From Streptomyces sp. HPF1205 (GTDB lineage Bacteria > Actinomycetota > Actinomycetes > Streptomycetales > Streptomycetaceae): 64,000 nt of DNA. The translations under genes were made by a program, and so were the position numbers. Shown piece after piece: positions 38,304 through 47,840 of the stretch. The notes below the pieces were generated by a model, which searched no databases, was not told where the DNA came from, and worked only from the letters and a program-made list of their open reading frames with translations. Each line of letters starts with the position of its first letter. Position 1 is the stretch's first letter. The DNA is taken from positions 124,001 to 188,000 of the forward strand of contig NZ_JAINVH010000002.1 of assembly GCF_020400825.1 (NCBI RefSeq), written 5' to 3'.

Positions 38304-41300
38304 TCAGACGGCCTGGCCGAGGCTGGTGGTAGTCAGGTCCTGCTCGCGCAGCGGGGTGAAGTCGACGTCGAGCTTGGGGTCGTACGCGTCGGGTTGGATG
38401 CCGAGCTCGTGCGTGGAGTACTCGCCGAACCGGTTGATGTGTTCGGTCAGGTACGGCGAGATGTGGGCCAGGTCCTCCGGGTCGATTTCCCATCCTTCCT
38501 CCAGCAGCTGGCGGACGATCTCGGCGATGTCCAGGGCGTTGTGGAAGATAACGGCGTTGGTCAACAAGGCGTTGAACTTCATCGCCTTCTCCTGCTCGAT
38601 GGGGTCGTTGTCGGCGATGACGCCGCGGTTGCCGAAGCCGATCCACTGGGAGAACCGGTTGAACGACTCGACCTTGTTGGTCGCCGCGGTCACCCGCCGG
38701 CGAAGCGGCGCGTCGGAGAGGTAGCTCAGCAGCTGGACGGTGCGGATCACGCGGCCGACCTCTCGGAAGGCTGCGTAGGTGGCGTTCTTCCTCGACCCCG
38801 ACCGCAGGCGCTTGAGCAGTGTGGAGGAGGAGATGGTGCCCTCGCGTACGGAGACGGCCACGCGCATCAGGTGGCGGAACTGGGACTCGATCAGGTCGAA
38901 CTCGATGACGTTCTTGCCTGACTCCCCGAACAGGGCGTCGATGTGCACGTACTCGCTCTGCTTGGAGGGCCGGTAGAAGGTCAGTTCCTTCCAGTTCCTG
39001 ATCCTGGGCATCAAGTCGAAGCCCAGCAGGTGGGCGAGCGCAGAAACCGGGAAGCTCTGGCCCTGGGTATCCGCGTGCACCGTGGTCGGCTGCACCTCGC
39101 TGGTGTTCTTCAACAGGCCCTCGATGATGTAGACGGCCCCCACACCCCGCACGGGATGAAGTGCGTGAACAGCGCGATGTAGGTGTCCGAGACGTGGTGG
39201 TAGGCGATCCCGCCCGGCTTGCCGTACCTCACGCTTGTCTCGGAGACTGGGTTGTCGAGATACGTGTTCATGTGGGTGCCGTCCGCCGCCACCGTGGTTC
39301 CGTCGCCCCACGCCTGCGAGATGTCCAGACGGGCGTGCGCGTTCACCAGGTCGGCGACCGCCTCGTTCAGCAGCACGATCGAGAAGTGCTTGTTGGCGAC
39401 GTACGACAGCTCGTGCCCGCTCACGCCGGGGATGTGCCGGGCGGCCTCGTACGGGCCGATGTTGGTGCCCTTGGCGAAGGTGACGAGCACGTACCGGCCC
39501 AGGGGATCGGTGAGCTTGGGCTCGTTGCCCGACGGCGGGCCGAAGCGGCGCCACCACTCCACCCAGTACGCGGTCCGGGCCACGATCCCCATTAGGGACC
39601 GCTCCGGCATCCTCGCCTTGATCTCCTGCTCCAGCCGCTTCGCCGACGGCCGCTGACCGTCAGCCCGGAACGCCTTCAGCGACGGGATGCCCGTCTCCGG
39701 ATCGATGACCAGGCCGTCGTTCTCCGGATACCCGGCATCCGCTGCGGCGGCGGCGCCGCGCAGCTTGTCCTCCAGCTGCCGGCGAAAGAACTTCGCGTCG
39801 AACGTGGCACTCTCGCCCGACTCGGCGAGGCCGACCTCCACCAGGTAGGACCCCAAGGTCTCCTGGACAACCTCCCAGTCCAGCAGCTGCTCGGACCAGT
39901 CGGCGTACTCCTCCGAGCCGACCACCGCGACGTCGCCGGTGCGCAGTTCCTCGGCGAGCGCGGTGAAGACCATCGCCTCGAAGTGCTTGCGCACGAACTG
40001 CCGTACGGGTCTTGTCGACCACTGCCTTGCGCCAGTTCTGGGTGGCGAAGGAGATGTCGACCTCCTTGCCCTCCTCGTTGAAGGCGGTGATGTACTCGCC
40101 GCGGGCCGCCTGGTGTCGCTGGGCGTGCGCGAGGGCGTCCAGGACCGGGCTGTCCTCGCTGGTCGCGGTGAACTTCAGCTTGTCGTTGTCGGCCAGGTCG
40201 AACATCACCGCCCGGTCCCGGCCGATCTGGCCGTACAGCAGCACTTCCCAGAAGTTGCCGTGGTGGGCGGAGACCTTCTCAATCTGCTCGTACTGCTTTG
40301 CGAACCCTCCGAAGCCGTCCACCGCGCGGGTAACCGCGCCGAACCCGCCAGCCTGCACCACCTGGGCCTTCACCAAGGCGAGGACCGCCGGGGAGACCCT
40401 GCCCTCCAGCCGCTTCGCGACCTCGTCCACCGACACCTCTTCGTCCAGACCCTCCAGGGCCTGGCGAACTTCGGCGGTCATGGCCGCGGCCCTCGTGAGC
40501 GCCTCCTGGGCCGGGCCGCCCTCATCGATGTGCTTGAGCACCGTGCGGTAGTTCCCGATCAGGGACTCGACGATCTCCCGCTCGGCGAGCCGGATCTCCT
40601 CCAGCTCCGCCTTGGCCTTCTTGATCTTCGTCGCCACGCGCTTGCAGAACATCGTCGCCAGGTCGTCCCGCACCCGCATCCTGCGCTTGACAGGGACGAA
40701 GTCCCGCAGCTCCAAGGCATCCGCCGCGTCCGCCTCCCCGGCGAAGTCGGTGACCTTCCCCGCGGCGACACCCTCCATCCACACATCGGTGTCGCCGAGA
40801 CCGTCCAGCCATTCCAGACGTTTGGTCAGGTTCTTGAAGTGCGACCAGGTCGGGCCCTTGGTGGGCTTCTTCAGCCGGTTGAACAGCGTCGTCCCGTCGC
40901 TGTCGCGCTCCTCCAGCAGCCGCATGAGCCCCGCCCGCTGAGCAGCGCTCATGCGGTCGTGGATGCCCGTACAGATCGAGGCGTTCACCTCGGTGCGGAT
41001 CTTCGAGGCCATCTTGTCGAAGGTCGAGCACCCGGGCAGCTCCAGCCCGGCCTCCACCACCTTCTCCAGCGCGATGTTGATCAGATCCGCCGGGCGGTTC
41101 TTCGCCGCGGCCTCCTTGCGGATCGACTGCTCGACGATCCCGCGGGCCTTGGCCTGGTCGTACGTCACTCCGGCCTGCTTGCGGACCAGGCCCCGGTGGT
41201 GCTTGGCGGTCCGCTCCGCCCGGTACGCCGGCAGCGTGCCCTCCGGCAGCTCCACCGCACGCCGGACGAAGTCCACCACCATCTCAAAGACGTCCTCCAG

Positions 41301-41489
41301 CGCCGGGAAACATTCCATACGCCGGTACGACTTCAGCATCAGCAGCAGCGCCAGCAGATGCTCATCGCAGTCCGTGGCATCGGCCGCCCACTTCAGCTCA
41401 TCGCGACTCGGGGAGAAGAACAGATGCAGCTCATGCGCGGTGATCAGCCGCTTGAACCGCGGATACGCGGTCCGTTCAATCGATGTCAC
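38304..41489 (-). pseudogene. tnpA: Tn3-family transposase TnpA, two frameshifts
   Basis: Reconstructed protein about 1060 residues. The start GTG at 41489 gives TSIERTAYPRFKRLITAHEL, the family N-terminus, 84 bp from the right repeat. The reading frame is shifted once at about 40005-40012 (one extra base) and again at about 39137-39141 (one base missing in a run of five C on the plus strand), so the middle part (about 290 codons) is in another frame and the outer parts share one. DDE residues are recognisable: Asp in AADGTHM, Asp in HADTQG and Glu in TNKVESFNR. The product as sequenced cannot be active. Homopolymer error is possible for the second. Confidence 0.9.
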
Positions 41490-41572
41490 AACCCACCCCA
41501 GGCCCCAGACGACGCTCAACATCACCACCAACGACACTGAGCCGAATGGGTGGCGGCCGACGGGTGCTCAGG

Positions 41573-41622
41573 GCTTCAAGATCATCCCGTTGCCCCTTTG
41601 GCGCGTATCTCGGTCACACCCC
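41573..41622 (-). repeat. Right terminal inverted repeat of the transposon
   Basis: Reads GGGGTGTGACCGAGATACGC from the right end inward, then the shared core. See the left repeat for the four differences. Confidence 0.93.
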
Positions 41623-41627
41623 AAATA
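41623..41627. repeat. Right target-site duplication AAATA
   Basis: Identical to 34917-34921. Lies 14 bp before the ATG of the LAL-like gene. Confidence 0.93.
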
Positions 41628-41629
41628 GG

Positions 41630-41635
41630 TATGAT
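41630..41635 (+). promoter_or_regulatory. -10 box of the LAL-like gene, now next to the transposon
   Basis: TATGAT ends six bases before the ATG at 41642, so transcription would begin at the ATG (leaderless). The transposon end is seven bases upstream, so the original -35 region has been replaced by the terminal repeat. Confidence 0.45.
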
Positions 41636-41641
41636 CCGGGC

Positions 41642-44620
41642 ATGCGGCTGTACGGCAGGGACAGCGAACAGCGCGTGCTCGACGCGCTGGTGCGGGCCGC
41701 GGCAGACGGGCGCGGCGGGGCGCTGGCCCTGCGGGGCGAACCCGGCGCCGGAAAGACCGCGCTGCTGGACCACGCGGCCGGCCTCGGCGGCGGCGGCCCG
41801 GTCCTGCGGCATACCTGCACGCCGGCCCGGGCCCGGCTCCCGTACTCCGGCCTCGGCCTGCTGCTCCGTCCCCTGCTCCCGCTGGCCGAGCGCCTCCCCG
41901 CCCGCCGGCGCGAGGCCCTGCGTACCGCCCTCGCCCTGCCCGGCGCCCACCCGGCCGACGAAGACCAAGACGCCCGCTTCCTCGTCGGCCTAGCCGCGCT
42001 CTCCCTCTTGGCGCGAGCGGCGTCCGAAGGCCCCGACGGGAGCGGCGGCGGCCCGGTCCTGTGCCTCGTGGACGACGCCCAGTGGCTGGACGGGGCCTCG
42101 GCCGGCGCGCTGGGGTTCGCCGCGCGCCGGGTGGAGGCGGCGCGGGTGGCGATGGTCGTGGCCGTGGAGGACGGTACGGAACCGGACAGCGATCCGGACC
42201 GGGAGGCTGTCGCGAGCCCGTGGGACGCGGCGGTGCCCGTACCGGAGCGTCCGCCCGGCGCGCCCTTCGGACCGCCGCCGTTCCCCCGGCTGCCGCGGAC
42301 CATGCGGGTGGAGGGGCTGGACGCGGCCGCGGCCGCGGCGCTCCTGGCCGGGCGGCGCGACGATCTGGACGAGGCCGCCCGCGAGCGGTTGCTGGCGCAG
42401 GCGGCCGGCAATCCCCTGGCCCTCCGCTACCTGCGGCCGGAGGGTGGCACCGAGCGGTTGACGCGGCGGCTGCTGGCGGCCTTCACCGAACGGGTGCGCG
42501 CGCTGCCGCCCGGCACGCGCGAGGCACTGCTGCTCACTGCGGCCGAGGGGACGGGCGATCAAGCGGTCGTACGGGCGGTGGGCGCGCCGCCGGCCGATCC
42601 GGAGGCGGCGGGCGGACTCCTCACGCCGGCCGGCTCGTTCCGGCACCCGCTGGCCGCCGCGGCCGTCCTTCACCACGCGCCGCCACGCGAACGCCGAGCA
42701 GCGCACCGGGCCCTGGCCGCCGCACTGGACCGCCCCGCGGACGCCGACCGGCGCGCGTGGCACCTGGCGTACGCGACTCCCGGCCAGGACGAGGCGGTGG
42801 CGGCCGAGTTGGAGCGCGCCGCCGTACGGGCCAGGCGGCGCGGCGCCTGGGAGGCGGCCGCCCGGGCCTACGAGGAGGCGGCCCGCCTCACCCCCGATCC
42901 CGGCGGCCGCGCCCGGCGCCTCACCCTGTCCGGTGAATCCGCCCTCAGCGCCGGTCTGCCCGCCCGGGCAAGCGCGGCGGCCGGGCGAGCGGTACTCGAA
43001 CGGGCAGCGGCGGAAGAGGTGGCAGCGGCGGAAGGCCCGCCGACCCGGGCGGCGACCCGAAGCCCGGCGCCCGGACGACCCGCAGTTGAAGAGGCAGCGG
43101 CCGAACAGCCCACAACCGAACAGGCAGCACCGGGCCGGCCCGCGGCTGAACGGCCCCCCCTGACCGAACAGGCAGCATCCAGCCGGCCCACGACCGAACA
43201 GGCAGCGGCCGAGGAGGCCGCCGCGGCCCCCGGCCCCTCGACCGGGCCCGCGCGGGCCCGTCGTCAGCCCGTGCTCGCTGGCGAGGCGTGGCCGCGTGCG
43301 CGTATCGCGCGGTTGCGGGCGGCCGCGGACCTGGAGCTGGGCCGGCCTCGGCGGGCGCACGCCTTGCTGGTGGAGGGCGCGCGGTGGGCCGCCGACCCCC
43401 GGTCGCGACTGCGGATGGAGATCGGCGCGCTCGACGCGGCCTGGGCGGCCGATGACACCGACCTCCTCACGGTGACCGCCGACAGCCTCGCCGCCTTGCG
43501 GCTGCCGCACGGCGATCGCGACCCGCTGGCCACCGTACGGGCGCTGCTTCTGCGGCTGGCCGAACTCCCCTTGGACCGGCGGCTCGCGCCCGGCCCGTAC
43601 CCATCGCTCGCCGAGGTGGTGGCACGGGCACGCGAAGGGGGCGTGCGCTCCTCCCGCGCGCTGTCCCTGATCGTGGGCGCCGGGCTGGTGACAGGGCACG
43701 AGCGCGAGACGCGGGACGCGGCGGCCGCGATGGCCGCGCGGTGCCGGGCACACGGCCGGTTCGACCCGCTGGCGGCGATGCTCGCGCTGCGCGCCGCCGC
43801 CGACGTGCTGCTGGACGAGCACACAGCGGCCCGGGCGGGCGGCCAAGAGGCCCTGCGGCTCGCCGAGGACACGGGGCAGGAGACCTGGGCACGGTACGCC
43901 GCCGGCCTGCTGGGCTTCCTGGCGGCGGTCGAGGGCGACGAAGCGGCGTGCCGGGTGCTGGTAGCACGTGCGGGTGGGGGTGCGGGTGGGGGTGGGGGTG
44001 GGGGTGGGGGTGGGGATGCGCCGTCGGAGGGCACCACGGACGGCGGTACGGCCAGCGGCGCCGTGGGATACGGCGGGCGTTCGCCCGGCGGCACTTGGGC
44101 CGACCGCGCTTCGGCCCTGCTCGACCTGGGGGCGGGGCGGTGGGAGGCCGCGGTGACCCGGCTCGACCCCGCGGCGGCGGGCCCGGCCGCCTTCTGCCCG
44201 CCGCTGAGCCGCGGGCTGCCGGACACGGTGGAGGCACTCGTAGCGCTGGGCCGCACCCCGGACGCCCGCGAGGTGACGGCCCGCGTCTCGGCCTGGGCCC
44301 ACCGGCTGAATCTGGTGGTGTCGGAGGCGCTGCTCGCCCGCTGCCGCGCCCTGGCCGCCGTGACCGGAACGGAGGCCGAGACCTGCTTCCGTACCGCCCT
44401 CGACCTCCACACCGCCGACCCCCGGCCCTTCGAACGCGCCCGCACCGCGCTCCTGTACGGGGAGTGGCTCCGGCGCGGCGACCGCGCCGACGAGGCCCGC
44501 CCCCACCTCGCCTCGGCGCTGGCCGCCTTCACCCGGCTGTCGGCCGCTCCCTGGGCCGCCCGCGCCGCCCGCGCCCTCGCCCTCCCCCGCTCCTCCGCCG
44601 GGGCCGCCCACGGCAATTGA
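41642..44620 (+). CDS. LAL-family-like ATPase without C-terminal LuxR HTH (992 aa)
   Basis: Walker A GEPGAGKT (about residue 32) and Walker B LCLVDDAQWLD, with the typical LAL-type N-terminus RLYGRDSEQRVLDALVRAA. The C-terminal two thirds resemble the TPR-like region of LAL/MalT-type regulators. The usual LuxR HTH is absent: the protein stops at ALALPRSSAGAAHGN. Two low-complexity tracts: a Glu/Gln/Ala/Pro repeat at about 43020-43240 and a poly-Gly run encoded by a G-rich tract at 43971-44018. Its promoter has been cut by the transposon. It may be a truncated regulator or an independent ATPase. Confidence 0.8.
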   Translation: MRLYGRDSEQRVLDALVRAAADGRGGALALRGEPGAGKTALLDHAAGLGGGGPVLRHTCTPARARLPYSGLGLLLRPLLPLAERLPARRREALRTALALPGAHPADEDQDARFLVGLAALSLLARAASEGPDGSGGGPVLCLVDDAQWLDGASAGALGFAARRVEAARVAMVVAVEDGTEPDSDPDREAVASPWDAAVPVPERPPGAPFGPPPFPRLPRTMRVEGLDAAAAAALLAGRRDDLDEAARERLLAQAAGNPLALRYLRPEGGTERLTRRLLAAFTERVRALPPGTREALLLTAAEGTGDQAVVRAVGAPPADPEAAGGLLTPAGSFRHPLAAAAVLHHAPPRERRAAHRALAAALDRPADADRRAWHLAYATPGQDEAVAAELERAAVRARRRGAWEAAARAYEEAARLTPDPGGRARRLTLSGESALSAGLPARASAAAGRAVLERAAAEEVAAAEGPPTRAATRSPAPGRPAVEEAAAEQPTTEQAAPGRPAAERPPLTEQAASSRPTTEQAAAEEAAAAPGPSTGPARARRQPVLAGEAWPRARIARLRAAADLELGRPRRAHALLVEGARWAADPRSRLRMEIGALDAAWAADDTDLLTVTADSLAALRLPHGDRDPLATVRALLLRLAELPLDRRLAPGPYPSLAEVVARAREGGVRSSRALSLIVGAGLVTGHERETRDAAAAMAARCRAHGRFDPLAAMLALRAAADVLLDEHTAARAGGQEALRLAEDTGQETWARYAAGLLGFLAAVEGDEAACRVLVARAGGGAGGGGGGGGGGDAPSEGTTDGGTASGAVGYGGRSPGGTWADRASALLDLGAGRWEAAVTRLDPAAAGPAAFCPPLSRGLPDTVEALVALGRTPDAREVTARVSAWAHRLNLVVSEALLARCRALAAVTGTEAETCFRTALDLHTADPRPFERARTALLYGEWLRRGDRADEARPHLASALAAFTRLSAAPWAARAARALALPRSSAGAAHGN
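43971..44018 (+). repeat. G-rich tract able to form a G-quadruplex, coding poly-Gly
   Basis: Repeats of GGGGGT and GCGGGT give runs of three to five G separated by single bases, over 48 bp. It codes for Gly residues, and the G-rich strand is both the coding strand and the mRNA. Confidence 0.7.
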
Positions 44621-44803
44621 GCCGCCCTCACACGCGCGGCTCGGGCGTGCGGGGGCGCGCCGGCCAAGCGACGGATCCGCGGCTGATCCGCGGCTGATCC
44701 ACCGAACGCAAGGACCGCGATGCGAGCTCGGATCGCGCACCGATGAGTTTCCCGCGGCGCGCCGGTCCGTAGGTGTGAGACCGACTCCCGGAAGGCTGGC
44801 GCC

Positions 44804-45367
44804 ATGCGGAAACTGATCTACGCCATGAACCTGACCCTCGACGGCTACATCGCCGCGCCCGGCGACGACATCGGCTGGAGCGTGCCGAGCGACGAGCTGT
44901 TCCAGTTCTGGTCCGACCAGGTGCAGGCGACCGAGCTGTCGCTGTACGGGCGCAAGTTGTGGCAGACGATGAGCTCCCACTGGCCGACCGCCGACCAGCG
45001 GCCGGAGGCCACCCCGGCCGAGGTCGAGTTCGCGCGCCGCTGGCGGGACATGTCGAAGGTCGTGTTCTCCTCGACGATCGGCACGGTCGACTGGAACACC
45101 CGCCTGGTCACCGGCGACGCGGTCGCCGAGATCACCCGGCTCAAGGCCGAGGACGGCGGCCGGATGGACATCGCCGGCGCGACGCTCGCCGGGGCGGCCA
45201 TGCGGGCCGGGCTGATCGACGAGTACGTGCTGGCCACCGCGCCGGTCCTGGTGGGCGGCGGTACGCCGTTCTTCACCGCGCTGGACAACTGGGTGAACCT
45301 GAACCTGACGGAGACGCGGACGTTTCCCGGCGGCGTGATCCTGACCAGGTACGAGACGAGGCGCTGA
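44804..45367 (+). CDS. Dihydrofolate reductase family (RibD C-terminal-type) protein (187 aa)
   Basis: RibD_C fold with MRKLIYAMNLTLDGYIAAP at the start, YGRKLWQTM, VVFSSTIGTVDW and LVGGGTPFFTAL. This resembles YyaP/YwjB-type small reductases whose substrate is unknown. A purine-rich GGAAGG lies 10 bases before ATG. The 180-bp gap upstream (44621-44803) contains two and a half copies of an 11-bp repeat (GATCCGCGGCT) at 44674-44700. Confidence 0.85.
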   Translation: MRKLIYAMNLTLDGYIAAPGDDIGWSVPSDELFQFWSDQVQATELSLYGRKLWQTMSSHWPTADQRPEATPAEVEFARRWRDMSKVVFSSTIGTVDWNTRLVTGDAVAEITRLKAEDGGRMDIAGATLAGAAMRAGLIDEYVLATAPVLVGGGTPFFTALDNWVNLNLTETRTFPGGVILTRYETRR

Positions 45368-45416
45368 GCGCCCGTCACGCGACGCCGGGCCGCAGGGCGT
45401 CCAGCGCCTCGTGGGG

Positions 45417-45725
45417 TCACAAGCTCGCTGTCCCCAGGGAGCAGCAGGCGGGAGACGGGTCCCGCGTTTCGGCGTTCGCACGGCTGGGCGAGCCGAAGCG
45501 CGCCAGGCAATGCCAGACCCTTTTGAGCGCCCGCGGGTCGTACCGGCCTGTCCTGGCGGCGTCCCCGATGACCTCGCTGTCGAACCTGACCGGTCCGTCG
45601 ATCTGCGCTCCGATATGGCCGTCCAGGGTATCAAAGCCGTCGGTCTCGGCCAGTTCGATGAGGGAGAAGCAGTTCGCGACTCCGAACGCCGAGGGTTCGG
45701 TCCACGCAGTGTGCCCGAGCGCCAT
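45417..45725 (-). pseudogene. Possible degenerated C-terminal fragment of an unidentified gene
   Basis: A 102-codon frame with GC-rich third positions. It contains NCFSLIELAETDGFDTLDGHIGAQIDGPVRF and RALKRVWHCLARFG, which look like a real protein; the GAQIDGPV and LK.VWHCL.RFG patterns faintly recall DUF3626-type C-termini. There is no N-terminal domain and no good ribosome binding site (GGAAGG is adjacent to ATG). I cannot identify it. It may be a remnant of a longer gene lost between here and dnaB. Confidence 0.35.
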
Positions 45726-45926
45726 GCCTTCCGATTACTGCGGCGGGGTGGCGCGAAGTCGTGGCCGGCCCACAGCAACGGGCCTGAGCAGCGCGGACAC
45801 CCATGGTTTGCTCGGCCGGGCCGATCCGCTGGAACCCCTCCGAGCCAGACGGAGCTGAGCGGACCAGCCCCCGAACGCGCGAGCCACGAGCAGTTCGGTC
45901 GCCGGCGCGGAACCTGCAGCCCCGCC

Positions 45927-47384
45927 TCAGGTCTGGGCCATGTCGACGAAGCGGGAGTAGTGGCCCTGGAAGGCGACTGTGATGGTGGCCGTCGGGCCGT
46001 TGCGGTGCTTGGCCACGATCAGGTCGGCCTCGCCCGCGCGCGGGGACTCCTTCTCGTACGCGTCCTCGCGGTGGAGCAGGATGACGACGTCCGCGTCCTG
46101 CTCGATGGAACCCGACTCGCGCAGGTCGGAGACCATGGGCTTCTTGTCGGTGCGCTGTTCGGGGCCGCGGTTGAGCTGGGAGAGGGCGATGACCGGGACC
46201 TCCAGCTCCTTGGCGAGGAGCTTGAGGTTGCGGGACATGTCGGAGACCTCCTGCTGGCGGCTCTCGGGACGGCGGGAGCCGCCGGACTGCATCAGCTGGA
46301 GGTAGTCGATGACGACCAGCCGCAGGTCGTTGCGCTGTTTGAGACGGCGGCACTTGGCGCGGATCTCCATCATCGACAGGTTCGGCGAGTCGTCGATGTA
46401 GAGCGGTGCCTCGGTGACGTCGGCCATGCGGCGGGCGACCTTGGTCCAGTCGTCGTCGGTCATCGTGCCCGACCGCATGTGGTGCAGCGCGACCCGTGCC
46501 TCGGCCGACAGCAGCCGCATCGCGATCTCGTTGCGGCTCATCTCCAGCGAGAAGATGACGCTGGGCATCCGGTGGGCGATGGAGCAGGCCCGCGCGAAGT
46601 CCAGCGCGAGGGTCGACTTGCCCATGGCGGGGCGGGCGGCGACGACGATCATCTGGCCGGGGTGCAGGCCGTTGGTGAGGGAGTCGAGGTCGGCGAAACC
46701 CGTGGGGACGCCGGACATCTGGCCGCTTCGGGAGCCGATCGCCTCGATCTCGTCGAGGGCGCCTTCCATGATCTCGCTGAGCGGGAGGTAGTCCTCGGAG
46801 GTGCGCTGCTCGGTGACGGCGTAGATCTCGGCCTGCGCGCTGTTGACGATCTCGTCCACGTCACCGTCGGCCGCGTAACCCATCTGGGTGATACGGGTGC
46901 CGGCTTCGACCAGGCGGCGCAGAACGGCGCGCTCGTGGACGATCTCGGCGTAGTACTCGGCGTTGGCCGCCGTGGGCACGGCGTTGACGAGGGTGTGGAG
47001 GTAGGGGGAGCCGCCGACGCGGGCGATCTCACCGCGCTTGGTCAGCTCGGCCGCGGTGGTGATGGGGTCCGCGGGCTCGCCGCGGGCGTAGAGGTCGAGG
47101 ATCGCGTTGTAGATGGTCTCGTGGGCCGGGCGGTAGAAGTCCCCGCCCTTGAGCACCTCGACGACGTCGGCGATGGCGTCCTTGGACAGCAGCATGCCGC
47201 CGAGCACCGACTGCTCGGCGTCGAGGTCCTGCGGCGGGACCCGCTCGAAACCGCCGCCGCCTTCCTGGAAGCGGCCGTCGTCCTGGGAGTTCTGCGCGGT
47301 CCTCTTGCGGAAGGGGCTGACCGCCGGGCGTTCGTCGGGCGGGAGTTCGTCCCAGTGGTCGCCGGCGGACGTGGGCTGGCTCAT
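45927..47384 (-). CDS. dnaB: Replicative DNA helicase (485 aa)
   Basis: N-terminal DnaB domain (PPQDLDAEQSVLGGMLLSKDAIADVVEVL) followed by the RecA-like helicase core: Walker A ARPAMGKST, Walker B LRLVVIDYLQLM, arginine-finger region ELEVPVIALSQLNRGPEQR. The C-terminus PTATITVAFQGHYSRFVD is typical. No intein is present at the Walker A site, where actinobacterial DnaB often has one. Start ATG at 47384 has GGAGGTG seven bases upstream. Confidence 0.96.
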   Translation of the reverse strand: MSQPTSAGDHWDELPPDERPAVSPFRKRTAQNSQDDGRFQEGGGGFERVPPQDLDAEQSVLGGMLLSKDAIADVVEVLKGGDFYRPAHETIYNAILDLYARGEPADPITTAAELTKRGEIARVGGSPYLHTLVNAVPTAANAEYYAEIVHERAVLRRLVEAGTRITQMGYAADGDVDEIVNSAQAEIYAVTEQRTSEDYLPLSEIMEGALDEIEAIGSRSGQMSGVPTGFADLDSLTNGLHPGQMIVVAARPAMGKSTLALDFARACSIAHRMPSVIFSLEMSRNEIAMRLLSAEARVALHHMRSGTMTDDDWTKVARRMADVTEAPLYIDDSPNLSMMEIRAKCRRLKQRNDLRLVVIDYLQLMQSGGSRRPESRQQEVSDMSRNLKLLAKELEVPVIALSQLNRGPEQRTDKKPMVSDLRESGSIEQDADVVILLHREDAYEKESPRAGEADLIVAKHRNGPTATITVAFQGHYSRFVDMAQT

Positions 47385-47840
47385 CCCCGGCACCTCCCCT
47401 CCCGTCCGGCCGCATGGCCGGATCCCGCTGTGCGTGTCACTCTTTCACGCACGCCACTGACTTCTGGGCCCCGCCCGGCCCTCCGCTCGCGGCGCGTCGG
47501 CGGACGGTCCGCGGCAGCCGGGGAGGCTCAACGGTAGGCCCCCCGGCCACCTCGACCAACCCCGTTATCCACAGGGGGTGTGGACGACGGCGGGATACCT
47601 GTGGAGAACTGCCCCCAACCTGTGTACAGCCCTTGGGACAGCGCTGTGGACAACTCGGCCGCTCGTTCCACACAGCCCATCTGACCTGCGACTTCTTCAT
47701 CCATAGCCTGTGCAGGAGAAAAACTTTTGCCGCCGGCCCAAGATCGCCACAAACAACGCGGAGGAGATCACTCTGTGCAGTCATCAGTAATGAGCGGTAC
47801 GGTGCTTCACCTCTTACTTGTGGACGATTAGGCTGTGCTT
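47385..47840. promoter_or_regulatory. Intergenic region between dnaB and the MATE gene with a DnaA-box cluster
   Basis: The 456-bp gap contains TTATCCACA (47565-47573), TGTGGACGA (47579-47587), TGTGGAGAA (47600-47608) and an exact TGTGGACAA, the complement of TTGTCCACA (47645-47653), all within 90 bp. The last is the Streptomyces DnaA-box consensus. It may autoregulate dnaB or titrate DnaA. No gene is seen. Confidence 0.5.

Larger units (their letters stand above)
34922..41622. mobile_element. Tn3-family transposon, 6701 bp, with GntR-ABC cargo
   Basis: Bounded by 50-bp terminal inverted repeats (34922-34971 and 41573-41622) and a perfect 5-bp target duplication. From left to right it holds a TnpI-like tyrosine recombinase gene with one in-frame amber codon, a palindromic candidate resolution site, GntR, ABC ATPase and ABC permease genes, and a tnpA with two frameshifts. 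The cargo is intact while both mobility genes are damaged. The left terminal base is C where the right end has the expected G. It lies between the methyltransferase gene and the LAL-like ATPase gene. Confidence 0.95.

Noticed and set aside
44674..44700. Short GATCCGCGGCT repeat as a mobile-element end
   Set aside because: No inverted partner, no transposase and only two and a half copies.
41990..45778. Long minus-strand frame opposite the LAL-like ATPase gene
   Set aside because: Shadow of the plus-strand gene; low complexity, no domain, no start signal.
47565..47653. The DnaA-box cluster as the chromosomal origin
   Set aside because: There is no dnaA or dnaN nearby and too few boxes; Streptomyces oriC has many boxes between these genes.
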